DNA of 33,490 nucleotides. It comes from Actinomadura sp. HBU206391 (GTDB taxonomy: Bacteria; Actinomycetota; Actinomycetes; Streptosporangiales; Streptosporangiaceae). Below the pieces are notes generated by a model that was given only the letters and a program-made list of their open reading frames with translations, was not told the DNA's origin and made no database searches. The stretch lies in NCBI RefSeq assembly GCF_014323665.1, contig NZ_JABVEB010000060.1:1-33490 (forward strand), read 5' to 3'. Positions 23,753-31,730 of this stretch are shown here, in pieces. A program made the position numbers and the translations under genes. The first letter of the stretch is position 1. The number at the start of each line of letters is the position of its first letter.

Positions 23753-24685
23753 TCATAGCGCCTTGCTCATCGCCGCGATTCTCTCGCAGGCTCGCACGAG
23801 CGCGGTCTCGTTCTCGTCGAGCGGCCGGCCGTCGTCGGCCGCCATCACGACGCAGGTAGCGGCCATTTGGACGGCAAGTGACTGGGCCGAGACGTTGAGC
23901 CTCCACCACGGGTCGCCGTCGGCGGGCAGCGCGCAGCCGCCCCCGGCGCGGTAGGCGCCGAGGAAGGTCTCCCAGTCGGGCGGCGGCAGCACGCCGGCGG
24001 CGTACAGCGCGGCCGGCCGCGCGAGGTCCCAGACCGGGTCGCCGACGCCGAGGTCGTCGATGTCGATGAGCCGCCAGCCGGACCCCGGGGTGGCGATGAG
24101 CTGCCCGAGATGCCAGTCGCCGTGCGTGAGCGCCCGCGGCCCCGCAGGTGCGATGCCCGGCTCGCCACGCGCCCACGCGGGCAGCGCCGCGTAGGCCGAC
24201 CTGACCTGGTCGGCGGCCGGGTCTCCGCTCGGCATCCTGGCGACCGAACGGGCGACCCTGGCCGGGCCTCCCGCGAGCGGCGGCGGACCGGCAAGAGCGA
24301 CGGGGCCGTCGGCGGCACCATTGGTGAACGCCTCGGCGGGCACCGCGTGCAGGCGCGCCAGCAGCCGCGCTCCGTCGGCCCAGGGGACCTCGCCCGAACC
24401 GGCCGGGTCCACCGGCCGGCCGGCGGGCCATACCGTGACCCACCGGTCGCGGACCCTCCGCAGCGGCTCCATGGGCGGCAGGAGGATCTCGCTGAGCAGC
24501 GGATCGGCCGCGATCGCCAGCCGGCGGCGCAGCGCGGTCTCGTCGGTGCCGGCACGGTGCGCCTTGACCACGACGGCGCCGGTCCGTACGACCAGGACAC
24601 CGCGCCGCGTGGACAGCACCACGGGCTCTTCCCCGTCGCCGAGGTCCGCGAGCACGGCCCGGGCGAGGTCATCCAGCAGCGTCAC
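23753..24685 (-). CDS. Phosphotransferase of the APH kinase fold, in the RNA repair operon
   Basis: A 310-residue protein of the aminoglycoside phosphotransferase/choline kinase fold. The catalytic loop is HGDWHLGQ (His188, Asp190), with Gln195 in place of the usual Asn, and the metal-binding segment is IDIDDLGVGDPVWDLARP. The N-lobe has VVLSTRRGVLVVRTGAVVVKAHR, with Lys in the ATP-binding position. The substrate is unknown; drug resistance should not be assumed. The GTG start (24683-24685) lies 36 bp after the pnkp stop, so it is very likely co-transcribed with hen1 and pnkp. That context makes a role in RNA repair, or in dealing with the agent that damages RNA, possible but unproven. Confidence 0.85.
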   Translation of the reverse strand: MTLLDDLARAVLADLGDGEEPVVLSTRRGVLVVRTGAVVVKAHRAGTDETALRRRLAIAADPLLSEILLPPMEPLRRVRDRWVTVWPAGRPVDPAGSGEVPWADGARLLARLHAVPAEAFTNGAADGPVALAGPPPLAGGPARVARSVARMPSGDPAADQVRSAYAALPAWARGEPGIAPAGPRALTHGDWHLGQLIATPGSGWRLIDIDDLGVGDPVWDLARPAALYAAGVLPPPDWETFLGAYRAGGGCALPADGDPWWRLNVSAQSLAVQMAATCVVMAADDGRPLDENETALVRACERIAAMSKAL

Positions 24686-24721
24686 GCCCCACAGTGTCGC
24701 ACCGCCGTACGCCGCGACCGG

Positions 24722-27364
24722 CTAGAGCCGGGGGTCGACCGGTTCGGATTCGAGTGCGAGGACGGCGAAGACCGGCTGGTGGATCCGCCAGAGCGACTCT
24801 CCCGCGGTCAGCCGCTCGAGCGCCTCGACGCCCAGGGCGTGCTCGCGCATCGCGAGGGACCGCTTGCGCCCGAGCGAGCGATCCCGCAGGCGCTCCAGGT
24901 TCGCGGGCTCGGTGTAGTCGGCGCCGTAGATGATCCGCAGATACTCCGGGCCACGGCACTTGACGCCGGGCTGCACCAGCCTGCGGCGGTCGCCGTCCGG
25001 TGTCTCGCCGGCGGGCGCGGGGGGCGTGGAGATCCCCGCCAGGCCGGGGTCGAGCGGCTTGACGACCATGCCTTCGCCGCCGCCCGCCGTGAGCTCCTCC
25101 CACCACCGGGTGGCGGCCGCGACCTCCCCGGCGTCGGCGAGATCGACGACCCGGAACCCGGTCGTCGTGAGCAGCGCACCCGTCCCGCCCGCCTCGTCCG
25201 CCCCCGTGAGCCGGTCGGCCGAGGCCAGCCGGTCGGCGATCGACAGGTGCCACAGGTGATCGCGGGTGATGGCGTACGGGTGGCTCTCGCCGGCGAGCAC
25301 CTGGAACGGCGCGAGTCGCAGTCCGGACATGCCCTCGACGGGCCAGCAGTACCGCGCGTACGCGTCCCTGAACCGGTCCGCGTTGACCAGCCGCCGTGCC
25401 GTACGGTCGCGCAGCGCTCCGAGGTCGAGGCCGCGTGCGGCGGCCCGCTCGAGCACGTCCGCGGCGACCGGCAGGGCGGTGCGGGCGGCGGCACCGGTCG
25501 CGGCGTACTGCGTGCGGATCAGCTCCATCGCCTTGGCCGACCACGGCATCAGCTCGCAGTCGAGCGCGAGCCAGCGGGTATCGAGCTCGTCCCACAGTCC
25601 GGCCGAGCCGATGGCCGCCGCGAGCCGGTCCACCACCCCCGCGACGAGCGCGGGGTCCCTGAAGAACGGCCGGCCGGTACGGGTGTAGAGCGCGCCACTC
25701 GTGCCGTCGCGCACGCCGAAGCGCGCGGCGGCCACCTCGGCGTCCGCGCACACCACCGCGACCGCGCGCGACCCCATGTGCTTCTCCTCGCACACGACCC
25801 GGTCGACGCCCTGGGAGCGGTAGGCGTCGAACGCCTCCGCCGGGTGCTCCAGGTGACCCGGCAGCGTCGAGGTGGCGCACGGCGCCATCGTCGGCGGCAG
25901 GTAGACCAGCCAGCGCGGATCGACGGCGAACCGGCTCATCACCTCCAGCGCGGCCCAGGCGTTCTCCTCGCGGACCGTGACGCGGCCCATCAGCCGGGTC
26001 TCGACGCCCTGCAGCCCGAGGGCGTCGTCGATGTTGAGCACGTCCGCCGCGCGGGGTACGACACCGACGTCGGCGTTCCCGGCCGAGGCGGGGAACGGCT
26101 TGACCGGTTCGTACCAGACCTTTCGCGCGGGCACCGCGACGAGCTCGCGCTCGGGGTAGCGCAGCGCCGTCAGCCGGCCGCCGAACACGCAGCCGGTGTC
26201 GAGGCAGATCGTGTTGTTGACCCACTCGGCGTCCGGTACGGGCGTGTGCCCGTACACCACCATGGCCTTGCCCCGGTAGTCCTCCGCCCACGGATAGCGC
26301 ACCGGCAGCCCGTACTCGTCGGTCTCCCCCGTCGACTCGCCGTACAGCGCGAACGACCGGACCCGTCCCGACGCGCGCCCGTGGTAGGCCTCCTTGAGCC
26401 CCGCGTGCGCGACGACCAGCCGCCCCTCATCGAGCACGAAGTGGCTGACCAGGCCGTCCATGAACTCGATCGCGGCGGCCCGGAACTCCGGTGGCTCGGC
26501 CTCGAGCTGCTCGAGCGATTCGGCCAGCCCATGGGACACCGTGACCTTGCGCCCGCGCAGTGCCCGCAGGAGCTTGTTCTCGTGGTTGCCCTGCACGCAG
26601 ATCGCGGTGCCCGCGCTCACCATGCCCATCGCGAGCCGCAGGACGCCCGGCGTGTCCGGCCCGCGGTCGACGAGGTCGCCGAGGAACACGGCGGTGCGGC
26701 CGGCCGGGTGGCGGGCGCCGTCGGGCCGGCCAAGGGCGTCCAGGGACAGCTCGTAGCCCAGCTCGCCGAGCAGGTCCTCCAGCTCGGCGCGGCAGCCGTG
26801 CACGTCGCCGATCAGGTCGAACGGCCCGGTGACGTCGCGCCGGTCGGTCCAGGCGCGTTCGCGGACGACGGTCGCCGTGTCGATCTCCTCGACGCCGCGC
26901 AGCACGTACGCCCGCTTGAACTCGCGGCCGAGGCCGCGCAGACCGCGGCGCAGTTCGCGGCGCTGCCGGGGCACGACGTGGCCGGGCAGGTCGCGTTCCG
27001 GGCGGGCGGCGTTGCGCTCCATGGCCACCCGCTCCGGCACGTCGAGCACGACCGCCACCGACAGCACGTCGTGCTCCTTGGCGATGGCCACGAGCGACTG
27101 CCGTGCCTTCGGCTGCACGTTGGTGGCGTCGACCACGGTGAGCAGGCCACGGCGCAGCCGCGTGCGCACGATGTAGTGCAGCAGCTCGAACGCTTCCCCT
27201 GTCGCCGCCTGGTCGTTCTCGTCGTCCGACACGACCGCCCGGCAATAGTCCGAGGAGACCACCTGGGTCGGCTTGAAGTGCCTGCGCGCGAAGTGCGACT
27301 TGCCCGACCCGGACACCCCGACCAGCACGACCAGCCCCATCTCGGGAACCCTGATCTGCGTCAT
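24722..27364 (-). CDS. pnkp: Polynucleotide kinase-phosphatase, RNA repair enzyme
   Basis: An 880-residue three-domain bacterial Pnkp. The N-terminal 5'-OH polynucleotide kinase has P-loop GVSGSGKS (16-23, Lys22). The central metallophosphoesterase (2',3'-phosphatase) has GDVHG (Asp187, His189), FLGDLVDRGP, CVQGNHENK and VVYGHTP. The C-terminal ligase-like adenylyltransferase has motif I KHMGSRA (Lys528), motif IV GGGEGMVVKPL and motif V VKCRG. It repairs RNA broken by ribotoxins: it heals 3'-phosphate and 5'-OH ends and, with Hen1, seals them. Length and residue spacing match the characterised clostridial enzyme (about 870 residues; Asp187 coincides). The start overlaps the hen1 stop (ATGA at 27361-27364 on the minus strand), so the two are translationally coupled. 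Confidence 0.97.
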   Translation of the reverse strand: MTQIRVPEMGLVVLVGVSGSGKSHFARRHFKPTQVVSSDYCRAVVSDDENDQAATGEAFELLHYIVRTRLRRGLLTVVDATNVQPKARQSLVAIAKEHDVLSVAVVLDVPERVAMERNAARPERDLPGHVVPRQRRELRRGLRGLGREFKRAYVLRGVEEIDTATVVRERAWTDRRDVTGPFDLIGDVHGCRAELEDLLGELGYELSLDALGRPDGARHPAGRTAVFLGDLVDRGPDTPGVLRLAMGMVSAGTAICVQGNHENKLLRALRGRKVTVSHGLAESLEQLEAEPPEFRAAAIEFMDGLVSHFVLDEGRLVVAHAGLKEAYHGRASGRVRSFALYGESTGETDEYGLPVRYPWAEDYRGKAMVVYGHTPVPDAEWVNNTICLDTGCVFGGRLTALRYPERELVAVPARKVWYEPVKPFPASAGNADVGVVPRAADVLNIDDALGLQGVETRLMGRVTVREENAWAALEVMSRFAVDPRWLVYLPPTMAPCATSTLPGHLEHPAEAFDAYRSQGVDRVVCEEKHMGSRAVAVVCADAEVAAARFGVRDGTSGALYTRTGRPFFRDPALVAGVVDRLAAAIGSAGLWDELDTRWLALDCELMPWSAKAMELIRTQYAATGAAARTALPVAADVLERAAARGLDLGALRDRTARRLVNADRFRDAYARYCWPVEGMSGLRLAPFQVLAGESHPYAITRDHLWHLSIADRLASADRLTGADEAGGTGALLTTTGFRVVDLADAGEVAAATRWWEELTAGGGEGMVVKPLDPGLAGISTPPAPAGETPDGDRRRLVQPGVKCRGPEYLRIIYGADYTEPANLERLRDRSLGRKRSLAMREHALGVEALERLTAGESLWRIHQPVFAVLALESEPVDPRL

Positions 27365-28887
27365 CGCGTGAAAACCCCCATCTGGGTGGGCGGGCCGACC
27401 TCGGGGTCGTCGTCGCCGACGGCGACGTGCCGCACCTGGTAGCCGTAGGCGGCCGCCGCCCGGCCGGCCCAATCCCGGAACTCCGCCCGAGTCCACTCGA
27501 AGCGGTGGTCGGGATGCCTCATCGCACCGGACGCGAGCCCCTCGTACCGCACGTTGTGCTCCCGGTTGGGCGTCGTCACGATGACGACGCGCGGCCTGGC
27601 GTCGCCGAAGACCACGCGCTCGACGGCGGGCAGCCGGGGCGGGTCGACGTGCTCGACGACCTCCATCAGCACGGCCGCGTCGTAGCCGCGGAACCGCTCG
27701 TCGGTGTAGGTCAGCGCCCCCTGAAAGATCTCCAGCCGGGGTGCCCGGTCGCCCGGGGAGGGCCGCAGCCGCCGGGCCGCCATGGTGATCGCACGGTGGG
27801 ATACGTCCGTTCCGGCGACCCGCTGGAGGGACCGGTCCCGCAGCAGGTGGGTGAGGAGCTTGCCGGTGCCGCATCCGAGGTCGATGACCGACTGCGCGCG
27901 CTCGGCGTGCAGCGCCTCTATCACCGCCTGTGCGCGCCGTTCGGCGAGCCGCATGGGAGGTGCCGCCGCCTCCGTGCCCGGCTCGTGCCCGAGTTCCGGT
28001 CCGGGTCCGGGTCCGGGGTCGGATTCCGATGCGGGCTCTGGCTCTGGGCCTGGCTCGGGCGAGCCTTGTCCGGCCGCCGCCGGGGCGCCCAGGGTCGGCT
28101 CCTCGTCGATGGGGTCGCGCTCCAGCCCGTCCTCGGGGCCGTCGTCGGCCTCGGCGAGCCGGCTGAGCGCCGTACGCACCAGGCCGCGCCGGTTGGCCAG
28201 GTAACGGCGGGTGATGTGGGACCGTTCCGGATGTGCGGCCAGCCAGCCGTCCCCCGCCCGGATCAGCTTGTCGACCTCGTCGGGAGCGATCCAGTAGTGC
28301 TTGGCGTCGTCGAGCACCGGCAGCAGGACGTACAGCTGGTTGAGGGCGTCGGCGAGGCGCACGTCACCGGTCAGGCCGAGCGTGACGTAGCGGGAGTCGC
28401 CCCACTCGGCGAACTCCTCGTCCAGGGGCACCGGACGCGCGTCGACGGTCCAGCCGAGCGGCTCGAAGAGCCGCCGGGCCGCCTCAGGTCCGCCCCTGCA
28501 CGGAAGGGCCGGAAGCCCCAGCCGAAGCGGGATCGGCGCGCCCGCCAGGTCGGGCCTGGTGTCACACCGCCCGCGCATGGCCGTACGGAAGACGCCCGCC
28601 ATCGCCGAGGCCAGGAGCGACGAGGCCGCGTACGGCCGGTCGTTCACGTACTGGCCGAGTGTGAAGTCCGGCGAGCTCTTGCCACGCGTCCGGGCCAGGC
28701 TCACCGCGTCCACGTCCAGCAGCAGCGCGGCCGTGCACAGATCCGGGCTCGCGTCCGGGTAGAAGACGTGGGCGGTGCCGAAGGCCTGCTCGAACACCTG
28801 TACCCGGTCCGGGTGCTTGTGCAGCAGGAAGCCCAGATCGGTCGCAGGCGAGACGGTGGTCGTGATCGTCAACAGCACGCGCCGCAT
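27361..28887 (-). CDS. hen1: Hen1 RNA 3'-terminal 2'-O-methyltransferase
   Basis: A 508-residue bacterial Hen1. The N-terminal half (about 1-235; MRRVLLTITTTVSPATDLGFLLHKHP, PYAASSLLASAM) is the Hen1 N-terminal domain that activates the Pnkp ligase. The C-terminal half is a SAM methyltransferase with VIDLGCGTGKLL and the Hen1 metal-binding motif MEVVEHVDP (Glu409, Glu412, His413), with a further His in MRHPDHRFEW. It methylates the 2'-OH of the 3'-terminal nucleotide of broken RNA before sealing, which protects the junction from being cut again. Between the halves is an unusually long acidic Pro/Gly/Glu linker (about 245-312; EPGPEPEPASESDPGPGPG). GGGAAG precedes the ATG. It is first in the hen1-pnkp-phosphotransferase-zinc-ribbon run. 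Confidence 0.96.
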   Translation of the reverse strand: MRRVLLTITTTVSPATDLGFLLHKHPDRVQVFEQAFGTAHVFYPDASPDLCTAALLLDVDAVSLARTRGKSSPDFTLGQYVNDRPYAASSLLASAMAGVFRTAMRGRCDTRPDLAGAPIPLRLGLPALPCRGGPEAARRLFEPLGWTVDARPVPLDEEFAEWGDSRYVTLGLTGDVRLADALNQLYVLLPVLDDAKHYWIAPDEVDKLIRAGDGWLAAHPERSHITRRYLANRRGLVRTALSRLAEADDGPEDGLERDPIDEEPTLGAPAAAGQGSPEPGPEPEPASESDPGPGPGPELGHEPGTEAAAPPMRLAERRAQAVIEALHAERAQSVIDLGCGTGKLLTHLLRDRSLQRVAGTDVSHRAITMAARRLRPSPGDRAPRLEIFQGALTYTDERFRGYDAAVLMEVVEHVDPPRLPAVERVVFGDARPRVVIVTTPNREHNVRYEGLASGAMRHPDHRFEWTRAEFRDWAGRAAAAYGYQVRHVAVGDDDPEVGPPTQMGVFTR

Positions 28888-29134
28888 TCTTCCCGACGGC
28901 CGCGTTCACGGCCCACCGGTTTTGCCCGCGCCGACGACCTGCCTTCCGAACGCTCAGCGGCGGGCGCGCTGAGCCGCCCCACATCGACACCATTTGTCGC
29001 TTTGGGAAACAGGAAACTGGTATTCCCGAAATGTCCGCAACAAACGTCGATCCCATTCGACCCGATGCCACGTTCGAGGCTAGCGATCTACCCGTACCCG
29101 GGTGCAGCCGACGTCGGGCCAGGCCCCCGTGAGA
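28888..29134. promoter_or_regulatory. Structured leader/promoter region upstream of hen1
   Basis: A 247-bp gap, less GC-rich than its surroundings by eye. It holds three hairpins in a row: GCTCAGC/GCTGAGC (28952-28958 and 28968-28974), CGACA/TGTCG (28985-28999), and a longer one (29001-29030) with outer arms TTTGGGAA/TTCCCGAA and an inner CAG-GAAA-CTG. They lie 65-145 nt before the hen1 start. They may be terminators of the upstream lipoprotein gene, operators, or leader structures. No gene is seen. Confidence 0.5.
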
Positions 29135-29899
29135 TCAGGACTGGAGCTCGGCCAGATCCAGGACGTCGGTCGGCGCCGTCACGTTCACGGGTGCGTTGTA
29201 GTCGAGGAACTGGATCGCCTGACCCTTCTCCGCCGGTGAGCTGGGTTCGAGCCTGATGAAGTAGGGCGTGCCCGTGGTCGCGACGTACACGATGCTGTCC
29301 GACCCCTTGAGCGTGATGACCGGTTTGCCGTCCACCACGGTGGTGCTTCCCTTGGTGAACACCTCGTCGTCGAACCCGAACATCTCGTCCGAGAACTTCT
29401 CGAGGTCGGCCAGTTGCTCGAAGTCCTCGAAGTCCTTCGAGTCCTTCTTGGGAATCAGCACCCAGCGGTTGCCGATCAGGTTCGCCGCCGCTGCGCCCCC
29501 GACGGCACGCCAGAGCTTCGGGCTCTTCATGTAGAACTTGTCGTCAACGCTGATGAGCGAGACGAGGTAGCTCTTGCCGTTCATCGGCGCCGTGATCGTG
29601 CCCTTGGTCCCGTCGCGGCCCAGAACCAGGTTGATGGCGATCTTGTCGCCCTCCTCCTCGAAGCGACCCTTGACATGCACGGATGTCGCAGTGCCGAACG
29701 CGTTCTTGGCCGCCGTGACGATCTCGTCGGCGGACTTGGCCGCGATTCCGTTGTCGGCCGGAGCGGTGGGAGTGGCCTTGGCCGGCGGGGCAGCGGAGCC
29801 CTTGTTCGCGCCGTCGTCCCCACAGGCGCCGGTGACGATGACCATCGCCGTCATGGCCGCCGCGGCACCGCAACGCGTCATCAGTGCAGAGATATTCAC
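29135..29899 (-). CDS. Secreted lipoprotein, LppX/LprAFG-like
   Basis: A 254-residue lipoprotein. The signal peptide ends in a lipobox VTGAC (Cys26), followed by an Ala/Pro/Thr-rich spacer and a beta-rich domain (about 60-250; ATSVHVKGRFEEEGDKIAINLVLGRDGTKGTITAP, GKSYLVSLISVDDKFYMKSP, NRWVLIPKK). This is typical of the LppX/LprAFG fold that binds lipids in the envelope of actinomycetes and mycobacteria. GTG 29899 is preferred because AAGGAA lies 3 nt upstream; an ATG at 29881 would give a shorter signal peptide with no ribosome-binding site. It is on the same strand as hen1 but 247 bp apart, and divergent from the PARG gene. Its partner or cargo is unknown. Confidence 0.85.
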   Translation of the reverse strand: MNISALMTRCGAAAAMTAMVIVTGACGDDGANKGSAAPPAKATPTAPADNGIAAKSADEIVTAAKNAFGTATSVHVKGRFEEEGDKIAINLVLGRDGTKGTITAPMNGKSYLVSLISVDDKFYMKSPKLWRAVGGAAAANLIGNRWVLIPKKDSKDFEDFEQLADLEKFSDEMFGFDDEVFTKGSTTVVDGKPVITLKGSDSIVYVATTGTPYFIRLEPSSPAEKGQAIQFLDYNAPVNVTAPTDVLDLAELQS

Positions 29900-30006
29900 A
29901 ATTCCTTGACGTCCGACAGTAAAGAGAGGTTTACCGGGGAAAACGTCTCGGAATGGTAACAAATAGGCTGGCGGATGTAGTGATCATTCGGGAGACTCAT
30001 TCCGAC

Positions 30007-30837
30007 ATGAGCAGACATCCCCGGCGAGCGATCGCCCAGCACACCGTCGAAATCCTCGAGCAGGGCTCGTACGCGACGCCCTCGGGACGCACCGTGGACG
30101 TGTCCGCACGGCTGGCCCGCGCGGTCGACGGCACCCGCGTCTACCGCCCGGCGGAGCTGAACACACTCCTCTCCCGGCCCTCATCGTCCCCGGCGCTGCC
30201 GACCATGATCGAGGTGACCGGCGAGACCACGCTGGCCGCCGCCCGGAGGCTGTCGGGCCTGCCCGACGACGAGGTCGCCTGCCTGAACTTCGCCTCGGCC
30301 AAGAACCCGGGCGGGGGTTTCCTCAACGGCGCGCACGCCCAGGAGGAGGGCCTCGCCAGGTCGTCGGGGTTGTACGCATCGCTGCGCGCGGGCCGCGAGT
30401 TCTACGACTTCCACCGGGCACAGGGCGATCTGCTCTACAGCGACCACATGATCTACTCGCCCGGCGTTCCGGTATTCCGCGACGACTCGGGGGAGCTGCT
30501 CGAAGAACCGTACGACGTGGCCTTCCTGACCTCGCCGGCGCCCAACCGAGGCGCCATCCGCGACCCGGCGGCCGCGGATCGGATCCCCGAGGTGCTGGCA
30601 CTGCGGGCCGCCAAGCTGCTCGCCATGGCGGAGGCGAACGGACATCGGCGCCTGGTGCTCGGCGCCTGGGGGTGCGGGGTGTTCCGCAACGATCCGGCCG
30701 AGGTCGCCGAGGCCTTCGCCGGGCAGCTGCTAGGCGGCGGGCAGTTCACCGGACGGTTCGGCCACGTCGTCTTCGCGGTGTACGACACGGTGCCGGGGGA
30801 ACCGCGGCTGGCCGCCTTCCGCCGGACGTTCGCGTGA
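30007..30837 (+). CDS. Bacterial-type poly(ADP-ribose) glycohydrolase (TIGR02452 family)
   Basis: A 276-residue macrodomain-type enzyme of the DUF2263/TIGR02452 family, the bacterial PARGs. The PARG signature is complete: PGGGFLNGAHAQEEGLAR, with Gly102-104 and the vicinal catalytic pair Glu113-Glu114. Also seen are LYASLRAGREFYDFHR and the C-terminal LVLGAWGCGVFRNDPAEVA, which closes over ADP-ribose. It should remove poly- or mono-ADP-ribose chains from proteins or nucleic acids. ATG 30007 fits the family start (SRHPRRAIAQHTVEILEQG); an ATG at 29953 would add 18 residues. It is divergent from the lipoprotein gene, and no ADP-ribosyltransferase is seen in the window. Confidence 0.93.
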   Translation: MSRHPRRAIAQHTVEILEQGSYATPSGRTVDVSARLARAVDGTRVYRPAELNTLLSRPSSSPALPTMIEVTGETTLAAARRLSGLPDDEVACLNFASAKNPGGGFLNGAHAQEEGLARSSGLYASLRAGREFYDFHRAQGDLLYSDHMIYSPGVPVFRDDSGELLEEPYDVAFLTSPAPNRGAIRDPAAADRIPEVLALRAAKLLAMAEANGHRRLVLGAWGCGVFRNDPAEVAEAFAGQLLGGGQFTGRFGHVVFAVYDTVPGEPRLAAFRRTFA

Positions 30838-30855
30838 GGTCGGCGGCGCACCCGG

Positions 30856-31611
30856 TCACTCGGTGACGTAGGACGCCAGGCCGCGCACCATCAGGTCGAG
30901 CCCGAACTCGAACCGCTCCTCGTCTCCGCCCGTCATCAGCGTGTCGGTCATCGAGACGATGAGGGGGAACCGCTCCCGCGGAAGGCTGATGTAGTACTCC
31001 CGGATCTGGCCGAAGTAGCGTTCGGCGTCCCATCCCTCCTTGAGCCTGGAGACGTACATCGAGCCTTCCAGCGCGTCGGCGTCGATGAACAGCCCGAGCC
31101 GGTCGACGAACCACGCGGCGATCTGGTCGGGCACCCCTCCCGCCCGCATGATCGCGAGCTGGCCCTCGGCGATGGTCAGCTGGTTCGGGCCGGTCGGGAT
31201 GTTGCCCAGCGATACACGCGAGATGTCGGCGTAGGCGCTCCAGACCCGCCGCGCCTCCCGGGCGACCTCCTTGATCTGCTCCTGCCAGCGGGCGGGGTCG
31301 GGCTCGGGTACGGAGATCTCGGCCGCGATGTGGTCGAGCATGAGCTCGAGCAGCTCGTCCTTGTTCGACACGTGGGCGTAGAGGGAGGCCGGCCCGGTGC
31401 CGAGCTCCTGGGCGACCCTGCGCATGGTGACCGCGTCGAGGCCCTCGGCGCGCAACACCCGCAGCGCGGTCTCGAGGATCGCTTCCTGGCTGAGCGGCTG
31501 CTTCGGCGGGGCGGCCTTGCGCGGCTTGCGCCACGGCGGGACCGGAACGCGCTGGTCGGCCGATCGCCCGGTCTCGGCCGTCAGCTCATCGTCTCCCTCT
31601 GCTGGGCCCAT
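30856..31611 (-). CDS. TetR-family repressor
   Basis: A 251-residue TetR regulator. The DNA-binding helix-turn-helix lies about residues 40-86 (LSQEAILETALRVLRAEG, then MRRVAQELGTGPASLYAHVSNKDELLELMLDHI). The ligand-binding half resembles TetR_C_1 proteins that control drug exporters. The first ~38 residues are a Pro/Arg-rich extension. ATG 31611 was chosen because it leaves the operator array free; upstream in-frame codons at 31668 lie inside that array. It is divergent from a DHA2 exporter and very likely represses it and itself through the five sites at 31633-31715, with the exported compound or a relative as inducer. Confidence 0.92.
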   Translation of the reverse strand: MGPAEGDDELTAETGRSADQRVPVPPWRKPRKAAPPKQPLSQEAILETALRVLRAEGLDAVTMRRVAQELGTGPASLYAHVSNKDELLELMLDHIAAEISVPEPDPARWQEQIKEVAREARRVWSAYADISRVSLGNIPTGPNQLTIAEGQLAIMRAGGVPDQIAAWFVDRLGLFIDADALEGSMYVSRLKEGWDAERYFGQIREYYISLPRERFPLIVSMTDTLMTGGDEERFEFGLDLMVRGLASYVTE

Positions 31612-31632
31612 GGCGGGAATCGTACTTGAGGC

Positions 31633-31715
31633 GAACAGCGTTCTCGGGTCGAACGACGCTCTTGACACGAATGCCGTTCAAGCGTAGAACAGCGTTCGTC
31701 ATACGAACGTCGTTA
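31633..31715. promoter_or_regulatory. Five-site TetR operator array, 18-bp period
   Basis: Palindromes of the form GAACnnCGTTC occur at 31633 (GAACAGCGTTC), 31651 (GAACGACGCTC), 31669 (GAATGCCGTTC), 31687 (GAACAGCGTTC) and 31705 (GAACGTCGTTA). Successive starts are exactly 18 bp apart. The array spans the region between the TetR start and the exporter promoter and covers both -35 and -10 of the latter. At the last junction a further perfect palindrome, GTTCGTCATACGAAC (31694-31708), arises. Confidence 0.85.
31662..31690 (+). promoter_or_regulatory. Sigma-70 promoter of the MFS exporter
   Basis: TTGACA (31662-31667), 17-nt spacer, TAGAAC (31685-31690). Transcription would start near 31697, giving a leader of about 34 nt. 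It is embedded in the operator array, so repressor binding would block polymerase. Confidence 0.75.
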
Positions 31716-31730
31716 CTACGGGGTCACCTC

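Noticed and set aside
23753..24685. Aminoglycoside resistance gene
   Set aside because: Only the fold is shared; the catalytic Asn is replaced and the context is RNA repair, so a resistance claim is unsupported.
24110..27442. Very long plus-strand frame (over 1,100 codons) opposite pnkp
   Set aside because: Composition is Arg/Pro/Gly/His-rich with no recognisable motif; pnkp on the other strand has every catalytic motif.
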